Origin: Deltaproteobacteria bacterium
GTDB lineage: Bacteria > Desulfobacterota > Binatia > UBA12015
NCBI GenBank assembly: GCA_003447545.1
Contig: DLYX01000589.1
Span: 1 to 5,995 of the forward strand
Length of the DNA: 5,995 bases
Reading direction: 5' to 3'
Shown here: piece by piece, positions 1-5,728 of the stretch
Layout: every line of letters begins with the position of its first letter
Numbering within the stretch: position 1 is the stretch's first letter
The notes under the pieces: generated by a model
Databases searched by the model: none
Told to the model about the DNA's origin: nothing
What the model saw: only the letters and a program-made list of their open reading frames with translations
Program-made: the position numbers and the translations under genes

Positions 1-1
1 A

Positions 2-517
2 TTGCAAAGCAGTGTCTACGGGGACCAGGTGCTCTACCGCTGGGGAGGTGAGGAATACCGGGCATCTGACGCGCAGCGATTGTTGCGCGAGGCGGGGGCT
101 CGGGACGTCGCTCGTGCGACCGATCGGTATGCATTGGAACGGCAGGCCTGGTTTCGGAAGGGCGCGGAGGAACATATTCCGCTTTCGGTGCCGACGCGTG
201 TCGTTTTCGGGACCGATTTACCAACAACGGTCGGGTTCGATTTTCAGAGGGAGAGGCCCGTCGACCCGACCTGCGGGGACCCTTTATGCGCAGAGCCCTA
301 CTACCAGGATTATCCGGGCACGATTCAGGCCGCGGGTGATTCGGGCGATAGCGGTTGGATGAATCGGGCGCCTGAGGCCTGGCTTGTAAACCCCCTATGC
401 GAGATCCGTGAGTTCGAGTTCGTCAGTCATATGGATATCTTCGAGAACCCGGAGGTTCTTCGGCTGCTCGTGGCGAATGCTCGGGATATTCCTCTCGGTA
501 TCGATTCCTGTCGCTAG
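2..517 (+). CDS. LCAT-like acyltransferase/lipase, C-terminal fragment
   Basis: This is the 3' end of a gene that starts before the window; about 171 residues are visible and the TTG at position 2 is not credible as the true start. The segment fits the C-terminal part of the lecithin:cholesterol acyltransferase family of alpha/beta hydrolases. A strand reading VPTRVVFGTDLPTTVGFDF (residues 63-81) resembles the family's CLYGTGLPTP-like stretch. It is followed by GDSGDSG at 112-118, where the catalytic aspartate would sit, and by a late histidine (H143 in VSHMDIFENPEV), where the catalytic histidine would sit. The nucleophilic serine would lie upstream, outside the window. Family members transfer or hydrolyse acyl chains of phospholipids or other lipids, often outside the cytoplasm; the substrate here is unknown. 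The oxidoreductase gene starts 38 bp downstream on the same strand, so cotranscription is likely. It could instead be another lipase-like hydrolase, because the diagnostic GDGTVP-type motif is diverged. Confidence 0.6.
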   Translation: MQSSVYGDQVLYRWGGEEYRASDAQRLLREAGARDVARATDRYALERQAWFRKGAEEHIPLSVPTRVVFGTDLPTTVGFDFQRERPVDPTCGDPLCAEPYYQDYPGTIQAAGDSGDSGWMNRAPEAWLVNPLCEIREFEFVSHMDIFENPEVLRLLVANARDIPLGIDSCR

Positions 518-555
518 GGCTGGCGACGCGGCAGGCTTCGCGATAGCGGTGCCTC

Positions 556-1632
556 ATGCGAATGGATCAGGATTTACCGACGGATATGCAGGCTTGGCGT
601 GTCGCGCAATGGGGTGAGGAGCCCGTCGATACGCTCGCCCTCCAACGGATTGCGGTCCCCGCACCCGAAGCAGGTGAGGTTCTGGTCCGGGTACAGATAA
701 TTCCGCTGAATCTCAATGATCTGGAAAGGGTCACGGGCAAGAATATGATGGCCCGACCCGAACTGCCTGTGACTCCCGGTATGGAGGTTCTCGGGGTCGT
801 TGTCGGTTGCGGTGAGGGCGCCGAGGAGTGGATGGGACGACGGGTCGTCGCGATGCCGAAGCAAGCCACCGGAGGATACGCTGAATTTGCAATCTGTCCG
901 ATTGTCTCCGCATTTGAGATGCCGGAGGATATCGGATTGCCCGATGCGGGTGCCCTCTATTTCCCCTACCACCTTGCCTGGCTTGGGTTGGTGGACCGGG
1001 CAGGACTTGCCTCCGGAGAAACCGTATTGATCCACGCCGGAGCCGGAGGGTCGGGCTCTGCCGCAATTCAGTTGGCGAAGAGTCTGGGTGCGACTGTATT
1101 TGCGACGGCGGGAAGTGACCTGAAAGTTGAGCTCTGCCGCGAGTTGGGTGCGGATGTCGCAATAAACTATAACACAGAAGATTTTCAGTCGGTCGTTCTC
1201 GAGGCCACCGAGATGTCCGGGGTGGATGTGGTTTTTGATAATGTGGGCGAGGCTGTCATGGAGAAATCCATGAATTCCATCGCTTATAACGGGCGTTATC
1301 TGATGATGGGTTTTGCTTCGGATAAAAGTCGTGCCGACGAGAAACTGATTGTGCCGCGGCGGCTGGCTACGGGGAATTTCAAGCTATGCGGCGTGCTGAT
1401 GGCGTATGCGGATGCGGCGACAGGGCCCTTTCTGAAGCAGGCCATGGGATGGAACTTTTGTCCGGAGGCTCTTGGCACTCAAATCATGATCGAGATCGTC
1501 GAACTTCTGCGTGCGGGCAAGATCCAGCCAGTCGTTGGCGAAACCGTATCCTTCACTGAAATTCCCGGCGCGCTCTCGCGTTTGCGGGATCGAGAAACTA
1601 CCGGCCGAACTCTGGTCACCCTCGCCGTCTAG
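556..1632 (+). CDS. Zinc-independent MDR oxidoreductase (NADPH:quinone oxidoreductase-like)
   Basis: This is a full-length medium-chain dehydrogenase/reductase of 358 residues (348 from the internal ATG at 586). The N-terminal GroES-like domain covers roughly residues 11-130, with the typical EVLVRV strand and PVTPGMEVLGVV. The Rossmann domain follows with the nucleotide-binding turn HAGAGGSGSAAIQLAK at 160-175, then ATVFATAGS and GADVAINY. The cysteine and histidine zinc ligands of alcohol dehydrogenases are missing: the usual position reads NLNDLERVTG. This places it with the NADPH-dependent quinone oxidoreductase/enoyl reductase branch, which reduces quinones or activated double bonds in the cytoplasm. 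The true substrate cannot be read from the sequence. The start is uncertain: family proteins usually begin at the MQAW (residue 11, ATG 586), with a weak AGGA about 13 nt upstream, whereas ATG 556 has no clear ribosome binding site. It probably shares a transcript with the upstream LCAT-like gene. Confidence 0.88.
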   Translation: MRMDQDLPTDMQAWRVAQWGEEPVDTLALQRIAVPAPEAGEVLVRVQIIPLNLNDLERVTGKNMMARPELPVTPGMEVLGVVVGCGEGAEEWMGRRVVAMPKQATGGYAEFAICPIVSAFEMPEDIGLPDAGALYFPYHLAWLGLVDRAGLASGETVLIHAGAGGSGSAAIQLAKSLGATVFATAGSDLKVELCRELGADVAINYNTEDFQSVVLEATEMSGVDVVFDNVGEAVMEKSMNSIAYNGRYLMMGFASDKSRADEKLIVPRRLATGNFKLCGVLMAYADAATGPFLKQAMGWNFCPEALGTQIMIEIVELLRAGKIQPVVGETVSFTEIPGALSRLRDRETTGRTLVTLAV

Positions 1633-1653
1633 GCGAGCCGCGGGCATGCGCGG
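1621..1653 (+). terminator. Tandem GC hairpins at the end of the oxidoreductase gene
   Basis: Two small perfect stems lie back to back. CTCGCC (1621-1626) pairs with GGCGAG (1632-1637) around a 5-nt loop that contains most of the stop codon. CCGCG (1638-1642) pairs with CGCGG (1649-1653) around a 6-nt loop. They sit between two convergent genes, where a terminator is expected, but no T-run follows directly; a T-rich stretch (about 1699-1706) is some 46 nt further on. A classic intrinsic terminator is therefore not supported. They may stall or stabilise the transcript end, or be chance GC structure. Confidence 0.3.
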
Positions 1654-1704
1654 CGGGTACATGAGGCCGATAGTCACGGGAGCGATTCGAGGCCGGCTAT
1701 TCTT

Positions 1705-2499
1705 TTAGTCGAGCCCGGCGGTCGCGACGTGGTGGGCCCAGAGCGGAATCAGGGTGGCCCAGTAGCCCACCATCCACACCAGTCCGATCCAGCCGCCCCA
1801 GGAAGTCGCATCTGTTCGGCGCTGACGTTGGAAGAGAGCTTCTGAAAATCCCTGCCCAAGCGAGATGGGTGGTTGTTCGGGACTGCTGGCCGATGGCTGG
1901 AGCGTGTCGAAAGCATCCTTGCGCAGGGAGCGGATATGCAGGACTTGCCACGGCAGGTAGAAGGCTCCAAACAGAAGATTCAACTCCAGTAGCCCCACCG
2001 CGGGTTGTGGCAGGCCACCGCTGACCAAGAGCCAGCCGCTTGCGAAGGTATTGGCCACGAAAATCAAAAACCAACCGATCTCCTCGTAATAATAGAAGAC
2101 GAGTTGTCGAGAGAGGATCGCCCACCAGACAAATATCTGCGAGACGGTCACCTGTGCGACCATGGCCCAGGAAAGCCAGTCGATCCATTCGATCCCCGAT
2201 AGATTCAGCCGTTGCAGCAAGCTGGCGAACTGAAAAATGAAGGCGATTTCTGCGAAGGTGGCGAGAAATCGCGTGAGAAAGATCGAGGAAAAAAATGAGT
2301 CGTGCAGGACAATATTGTCTTTGTAGCGGACGGGGAAAATGCAGCGATAGGCCGAGACGGCAAAGAGAATCTGCGCGGGCAGGAGGAGGGTGGCGTTCGC
2401 GCTCCCCGCAGCAAGGATGGTGGTGTCGGCGAGGAGATAGAGATTGATCAGCGCTCCGAGTTTCAATGCGTGAAGCGGTTTGGCGAAATCACGGAGCAT
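1705..2499 (-). CDS. Multi-pass inner-membrane protein of unknown function
   Basis: I do not recognise a named family. The 264-residue protein is strongly hydrophobic, with about seven likely membrane spans at roughly residues 12-30, 36-55, 72-97, 106-130, 141-160, 167-186 and 233-255. A longer polar stretch at about 190-230, rich in Ser, Pro, Gln and Arg, separates the last two. Aromatic residues cluster (RQLVFYYYEEIGWFL at 131-145), and charged residues lie near spans (YRCIFPVRYKDNIVLHDS at 51-68, ARTE-like positions absent). I see no transporter signature, HxxxH metal motif, kinase or protease motif. ATG 2499 is the only sensible start, although no ribosome binding site stands out. It lies 80 bp downstream of the TetR gene on the same strand, so it may be cotranscribed with it and belong to the same lipid or envelope regulon; that link is inference from position only. 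It faces the oxidoreductase gene tail to tail. Confidence 0.72.
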   Translation of the reverse strand: MLRDFAKPLHALKLGALINLYLLADTTILAAGSANATLLLPAQILFAVSAYRCIFPVRYKDNIVLHDSFFSSIFLTRFLATFAEIAFIFQFASLLQRLNLSGIEWIDWLSWAMVAQVTVSQIFVWWAILSRQLVFYYYEEIGWFLIFVANTFASGWLLVSGGLPQPAVGLLELNLLFGAFYLPWQVLHIRSLRKDAFDTLQPSASSPEQPPISLGQGFSEALFQRQRRTDATSWGGWIGLVWMVGYWATLIPLWAHHVATAGLD

Positions 2500-2579
2500 C
2501 GACGTGTTCTAACTTTTGCCGAGGCTCGCGGAAAGGGAGGGCCACCATGGATCACTCGAGCGCGTCGCCTCGCAGCCCT

Positions 2580-3245
2580 TCAATCCTCCGCGGCGCTCGG
2601 GAAGGGACTCTTTCGTGCAAGGCTGCGTCGAATCTCGGGAGCAATTGGTTGTGGCTTTTCCGGAAGGCTCTGAAGCCCTTTCCAGGAGAGTGCCGCAATA
2701 TGGCTCGCGACCACTTCGATAGGAGGCTTTCTCACCTCCCGCCACCATTGCCCGACAAAGGTCACCATCCCGATCAGAGCGTGAGCATAGATGGGCGCTG
2801 ATTTGGGATTGGCCCCGGCGTCTTTGAGTGCTTTCGCGAAAACGGCGGAGGTCTTTTCTGCGAGTTCGCTCAAGACCGAAGCCATCGATCCCTCCTGATT
2901 TCCCACCGGAGCGTCATGCGCCAGAACGGCAAATCCGTCCGGGTGATCCCGGACGTAGCTCAGAAAGCCCAGCGTCGAGCGCTCCACGCGCTCGCGAGGT
3001 GTTCCCGAGGAGATCGTGGCCGAGATCAGGGAGAGGACACGTTCCATCTCGCGATCGACAATGACCGCATACAGCCCCTCCTTTCCGCCGAAATGTTGGT
3101 AGAGGATCGGTTTTGAAATGCCGGCCTTGTCGGCGATTTCCTCAACGGAAGTCGCCTCAAAGCCACGCGCGGCAAAGACTTTTCGGCCAACTTCTACCAA
3201 TTGAGCGCGCCGATCCGCGGCGGACATTTTTTTTCTTGGGCTCAT
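2580..3245 (-). CDS. TetR/AcrR-family regulator divergent from a desaturase
   Basis: This 221-residue protein begins with a typical TetR DNA-binding domain: helix 1 (DRRAQLVEVGRKVFAARGFE, about 11-30), then the helix-turn-helix TSVEEIADKAGISKPILYQHFGGKEGLY at 32-59, with SKPILYQHF as the recognition helix. The rest is the all-helical ligand and dimer domain, whose sequence does not reveal the ligand. Its position, head to head with a fatty-acid desaturase gene, suggests control of acyl-chain desaturation, as DesT does in Pseudomonas by sensing acyl-CoA saturation. The repressor role is inferred. A TTG at 3254 would add three residues, but ATG 3245 is preferred; ATG 3227 is also possible, and none has a good ribosome binding site. 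The dyad cluster just upstream would let the protein regulate both itself and the desaturase. The C-terminal tail of about 25 residues is Pro- and Arg-rich and probably disordered. Confidence 0.92.
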   Translation of the reverse strand: MSPRKKMSAADRRAQLVEVGRKVFAARGFEATSVEEIADKAGISKPILYQHFGGKEGLYAVIVDREMERVLSLISATISSGTPRERVERSTLGFLSYVRDHPDGFAVLAHDAPVGNQEGSMASVLSELAEKTSAVFAKALKDAGANPKSAPIYAHALIGMVTFVGQWWREVRKPPIEVVASHIAALSWKGLQSLPEKPQPIAPEIRRSLARKSPFPSAAED

Positions 3246-3247
3246 CC

Positions 3248-3276
3248 TTGACAATTTAGTACGCTGACGTAAGTTA
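3248..3276 (+). promoter_or_regulatory. Candidate desaturase promoter (-35 TTGACA)
   Basis: A perfect sigma70-type -35 hexamer, TTGACA, lies at 3248-3253. A weak -10 candidate, TAAGTT, lies 16 bp later at 3270-3275. The -10 is a poor match, so the assignment rests mainly on the -35. The -10 would be covered by the dyads at 3259-3272 and 3274-3287, which fits repression by the divergent TetR protein. The -35 abuts the TetR ATG. Confidence 0.35.
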
Positions 3277-3303
3277 CGCTAGCGTAACGTTACGGTTACG
3301 TAA
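3259..3303. promoter_or_regulatory. Three tandem 14-bp dyad operators, (T/G)TACG-N4-CGTAA
   Basis: The TetR-desaturase intergenic region holds three regularly spaced dyads of the same design. They are GTACG-CTGA-CGTAA (3259-3272), TTACG-CTAG-CGTAA (3274-3287, fully palindromic and extending to a 16-bp palindrome at 3273-3288), and TTACG-GTTA-CGTAA (3290-3303). Centres are 15 and 16 bp apart. An extra 12-bp palindrome, CGTAACGTTACG (3283-3294), arises where sites 2 and 3 meet. Placement between divergent genes, one of which encodes a TetR regulator, makes these its likely binding sites. I do not recognise the consensus as that of a named regulator. Confidence 0.7.
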
Positions 3304-3328
3304 CAACGGCAGTCAAACGAAATAGAAC

Positions 3329-3332
3329 GGAG
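3329..3332 (+). promoter_or_regulatory. Ribosome binding site of the desaturase
   Basis: GGAG ends 5 nt before ATG 3338. An in-frame TAG at 3323-3325 rules out any longer version of the protein, so this site fixes the start and confirms that the desaturase N-terminus is short. Confidence 0.7.
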
Positions 3333-3337
3333 TCCAT

Positions 3338-4156
3338 ATGTATTTTTTCAGCTGCATCGCTGTATTCCTGATCGCCTACCTCGCGAATATGACAATGATC
3401 TCGGTCTTTTATCACCGTGGTCTGACCCATAATGCCGTCCGGTTTGGGCCTGGAACACGACGGTGGATCGGACGCATGGGAGTCTGGACAACGGGGATCG
3501 ATCCGAAAGCCTGGGTCTGCATGCACCGACAGCACCATGAATTTTCGGACTCGCCGTCGGATCCGCATAGCCCGACCCACGTTGGTTTTTGGGGCGTCCT
3601 GATCGCTCAATTGCACTCCTACGAGAAAGTTCTGAAGGGCCTCCTGCGTCATCGTCCGGAGGTAGAGAGTATCGTCGAGGATCTCGATTTTGACGTGAGT
3701 TGGCCGAATCGAACCGGACACTGGTATCTGCCGCACCTTGCGCATATGGCGGTTGCGGTTCTGATCGGATCTTTGACCGGCTATTGGGCCTTGGGCATCA
3801 GCTACTGGCTGGGAATGATGAGCCATCCGGTTCAGGGTTGGATTATCAATTCGTTCGGCCACGCGGTCGGCGGGCGGAACTTCGACACCCCCGACAACTC
3901 CCGTAACAACCACCTGGCTGCCTGGCTGGTTCTGGGCGAAGGTTTTCAGAACAACCATCATCGGTTTCCTGCCTCGGCCAAATTTTCCTTTCGGCGGGGC
4001 GAGGTCGATATGGGCTATTGGATCTGTCGGATTTTGGACAAGTTTGGCATTCTCGAGATTCAGCGTGCTGGTTTGATCCCTTCCGCCAGCGATTTCAACG
4101 CAGCGGGAAGCTCCAGAACCAATCCCCGGCCAACGCTCGGCACGGCCGGATCGTGA
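3338..4156 (+). CDS. Membrane acyl-CoA/fatty-acid desaturase, short form
   Basis: This 272-residue integral membrane di-iron desaturase is of the stearoyl-CoA desaturase-like type, which inserts a double bond into saturated acyl chains. The histidine boxes are visible: H26-RGLT-H31 (HX4H), H63-RQ-H66-H67 (HXXHH), and a third box Q204-NN-H207-H208 in GEGFQNNHHRFP, plus NSFGH at 171-175. Membrane segments lie at about 3-22, 133-152 and 153-172. Two points are odd. The first residue of the third box is Gln instead of His, a position that usually helps bind iron. Also, only about 25 residues, room for one membrane span, precede the first box, where relatives normally have two spans. Everything else, including the conserved spacing of the boxes, argues for a functional enzyme. 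The C-terminal 25 residues are Ser-, Pro- and Gly-rich and probably disordered. Transcription is likely controlled by the divergent TetR protein. Regiospecificity (delta-9 or other) cannot be told. Confidence 0.9.
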   Translation: MYFFSCIAVFLIAYLANMTMISVFYHRGLTHNAVRFGPGTRRWIGRMGVWTTGIDPKAWVCMHRQHHEFSDSPSDPHSPTHVGFWGVLIAQLHSYEKVLKGLLRHRPEVESIVEDLDFDVSWPNRTGHWYLPHLAHMAVAVLIGSLTGYWALGISYWLGMMSHPVQGWIINSFGHAVGGRNFDTPDNSRNNHLAAWLVLGEGFQNNHHRFPASAKFSFRRGEVDMGYWICRILDKFGILEIQRAGLIPSASDFNAAGSSRTNPRPTLGTAGS

Positions 4157-4183
4157 AGCAACGCCCCTTTCGGGACAGGGGGC

Positions 4184-5620
4184 TCAGTACCGTAGACGCT
4201 TGCGGCCGTGCATGAGTGTGAGCTGATTCCCCGACGCGCTCGACTCGGTATGACCAATCTGGGCAGCTTCAATGCCGAACTCCCGGACGCAGCTGATGAC
4301 CTTCGAAACCTGAGAGGGGGGACAGTAGACCTCCATCCGATGGCCCATATTGTAGACGCGGTACATTTCCTTCCATCCGGTGCCACTGGCTCGTTGGATC
4401 GCGCGGAAAATGGGAGGGATCGGCATCAAGGCGTCTTTGATGTAATGGACGTTGCGACCGAAATGAAGGCATTTGGTCTGTCCTCCGCCCGAGCAATGAA
4501 CAAGCCCGCGGATGGCACCTGGATAATCTCTCAGAAGTGCCGAGATGACCGGAGCGTAGCTTCGCGTCGGGCTCAGGAGCGCCTCGCCGATGGTCATGGA
4601 GGAATCTTGCAGGGGATCCTTGAGCCGGTAGGGCCCGCAATACACCAAATCCTTGTCGATCTGTTTGTCGAAGGTTTCGGGATAGTGTCTCCGGTAATAG
4701 GGGCTCAGCAAGTCATGCCGTGCGCTGGTCAGGCCGTTGCTGCCGATGCCGCTGTTCGGCACGGTTTCGTACGCGGCCTGTCCGTCGGAAGCCAGTCCGA
4801 CGATGGCCAGTCCGGGTTTGATCCGGCCGCCGGTGACCACTTTCTTTTTTTGCAAGATGGCCGTGGCGCAGCTGTCGACGACAACGGTAGGGGTCAGGTC
4901 TCCGACATCGGCAGTTTCGCCGCCGCCGCTATGGATGTCGACCCCATGGCCACGCAATATTTTCAGGACCTCTTCGTTTCCGCTGATGAGCTCCGCCAGG
5001 ACGTCCCCCGGGATTCTTTTGGCATTTCGATTGATGGTGCTCGAAATCAGAATGCGACCGGTCGCGCCTACACACAAAAGATCGTCCAGATTCATGACGA
5101 TGCTGTCCTGCGCAATTCCGCGAAAGACGGAGGGGTCTCCGGTCTCGCGGTAGTGCAGGTAGGCCAGAATGGATTTCGTGCCACTTCCGTCGGCGTGGAT
5201 CAGATTGCATAGATCCGGGTCGCCGGTCAGGTAATCTTCCGTGATTTTACAGAAGGATCCGGGGAAGACCCCCTTGTCGATTCCGGCGATGGCGCCATGG
5301 ACTTCGGATTTTGTCGCGGAAACTCCCCGCGCGGCATACCGCACGCTATCGTCAGCTTTGGGGGCACGTCCCGTGCGGCGAGGTTTTGGGCAAACGGTAT
5401 AGGCGCTTCGCTGTCCGGCCTGAGCCGCGCCTGTTGCTTCGAGACTTTTATACGCCTTGGCAACGGTGTTTACGGCCACGCCGGCTTTCGCGGCGACGCT
5501 CCGCAAGCTGGGGAGTTTTTCCCCAGGCGCCAGCTTGCCCGTCTGGATTGCGAAGCGGATCTGATCGGCGATTTGACGGTGTACAGGGGTTTTGGCGTCG
5601 AGATCAATAACGAGATTCAT
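4184..5620 (-). CDS. purM: GntR-type DNA-binding domain fused to AIR synthase (PurM)
   Basis: This is a 478-residue two-domain protein in one open frame. Residues 1-68 are a GntR-family winged helix: [20 protein letters not shown], then [17 protein letters not shown], then [17 protein letters not shown], matching the PGxxLPSxRxLAxxxGVxxxTVxxAYxxL pattern of GntR/YtrA proteins. A basic, low-complexity linker follows (about 69-93). Residues 94-478 are a seemingly complete PurM, which converts FGAM plus ATP to AIR in purine synthesis: [11 protein letters not shown] (98-108), nucleotide-site HADGSGTKS (142-150), [16 protein letters not shown] (171-186), [10 protein letters not shown] (232-241), [10 protein letters not shown] (294-303), [10 protein letters not shown] (350-359), HCSGGGQTK (375-383) and NMGHRMEVY (424-432). 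From memory this resembles the Bacteroidetes-type PurM more than that of E. coli. ATG 5620 is chosen because the GntR domain begins there; extension to TTG 5710 adds 30 residues with no domain-like character, encoded by the repeat region. The regulatory role of the fusion is inference; the gene symbol refers to the enzyme half. Confidence 0.88.
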   Translation of the reverse strand: MNLVIDLDAKTPVHRQIADQIRFAIQTGKLAPGEKLPSLRSVAAKAGVAVNTVAKAYKSLEATGAAQAGQRSAYTVCPKPRRTGRAPKADDSVRYAARGVSATKSEVHGAIAGIDKGVFPGSFCKITEDYLTGDPDLCNLIHADGSGTKSILAYLHYRETGDPSVFRGIAQDSIVMNLDDLLCVGATGRILISSTINRNAKRIPGDVLAELISGNEEVLKILRGHGVDIHSGGGETADVGDLTPTVVVDSCATAILQKKKVVTGGRIKPGLAIVGLASDGQAAYETVPNSGIGSNGLTSARHDLLSPYYRRHYPETFDKQIDKDLVYCGPYRLKDPLQDSSMTIGEALLSPTRSYAPVISALLRDYPGAIRGLVHCSGGGQTKCLHFGRNVHYIKDALMPIPPIFRAIQRASGTGWKEMYRVYNMGHRMEVYCPPSQVSKVISCVREFGIEAAQIGHTESSASGNQLTLMHGRKRLRY

Positions 5621-5632
5621 ATCTGTATCATA
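5621..5632 (-). promoter_or_regulatory. Possible -10 box giving a leaderless gntR-purM mRNA
   Basis: Read on the minus strand, TATGAT (5627-5632) matches the -10 consensus at five of six positions. It is followed by six bases and then the A of the ATG, so the transcript could begin at the start codon itself. No strong Shine-Dalgarno sequence is properly spaced (an AGG lies 12 nt upstream), which agrees with a leaderless start. No good -35 is seen 16-18 bp upstream (AACCTC with a 17-bp spacer). The box lies inside the inverted repeat. Confidence 0.35.
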
Positions 5633-5646
5633 CCTGTAATACAGAT
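5621..5646. promoter_or_regulatory. Inverted-repeat operator candidate at the gntR-purM start
   Basis: ATCTGTAT (5621-5628) and ATACAGAT (5639-5646) form a perfect 8-bp inverted repeat with a 10-bp spacer, touching the ATG of the fusion gene. Two smaller dyads are nested in it: GTAT-C-ATAC (5625-5633) and CTGTA-A-TACAG (5634-5644), with centres 10 bp (one helix turn) apart. This is the natural place for the fused GntR domain to bind its own promoter. No site with experimental support is known to me; binding is inferred. Confidence 0.6.
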
Positions 5647-5668
5647 AGCGAGGTTGGGCAAGGGCGGG

Positions 5669-5697
5669 GGGATCGCAGGGCATCAAAGGGCAATCCC
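5669..5697 (-). terminator. Weak hairpin downstream of the hydrolase gene
   Basis: In minus-strand RNA, GGGATTGC pairs with GCGATCCC (one G-U wobble) around a 13-nt loop, in the 108-bp gap between the hydrolase stop and the gntR-purM start. No U-run follows, so termination is uncertain; it may mark the transcript end of the hydrolase gene or be chance. Confidence 0.22.
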
Positions 5698-5728
5698 GGG
5701 GCTGGCGCAAGTTGGGGGTTGGTCGTCG

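Noticed and set aside
510..527. Small GTCGC/GCGAC hairpin across the stop codon of the LCAT-like gene
   Set aside because: The 5-bp stem has no T-run and the next gene follows closely on the same strand, so chance is the simpler reading.
2541..2550. GCCACCATGG, which looks like a eukaryotic Kozak start or an added cloning site
   Set aside because: It lies in a short bacterial intergenic gap, and the frame it opens has no recognisable product; coincidence.
2500..2579. 80-bp gap between the TetR and membrane protein genes, searched for a promoter or terminator
   Set aside because: I see no convincing hairpin with a T-run and no -35/-10 pair.
3296..3961. - strand open frame of 221 codons opposite the desaturase
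   Set aside because: It is antisense to the desaturase with its histidine boxes and would run into the operator region; no domain is visible.
4163..4183. Hairpin CCCCT (4164-4168)/AGGGG (4177-4181) between the convergent desaturase and gntR-purM genes
   Set aside because: It is only a 5-bp stem with an 8-nt loop and has no T-run on either strand, so I do not call it a terminator.
4208..5212. Long + strand open frame of 334 codons opposite the gntR-purM gene
   Set aside because: It is the antisense shadow of a well-conserved PurM coding region; its translation has no recognisable domain.
5621..5710. N-terminal extension of the GntR-PurM protein from TTG 5710
   Set aside because: The added 30 residues are encoded by the inverted repeat and a GC-rich spacer and do not resemble the start of GntR proteins, which begin just before the PVHRQI helix.
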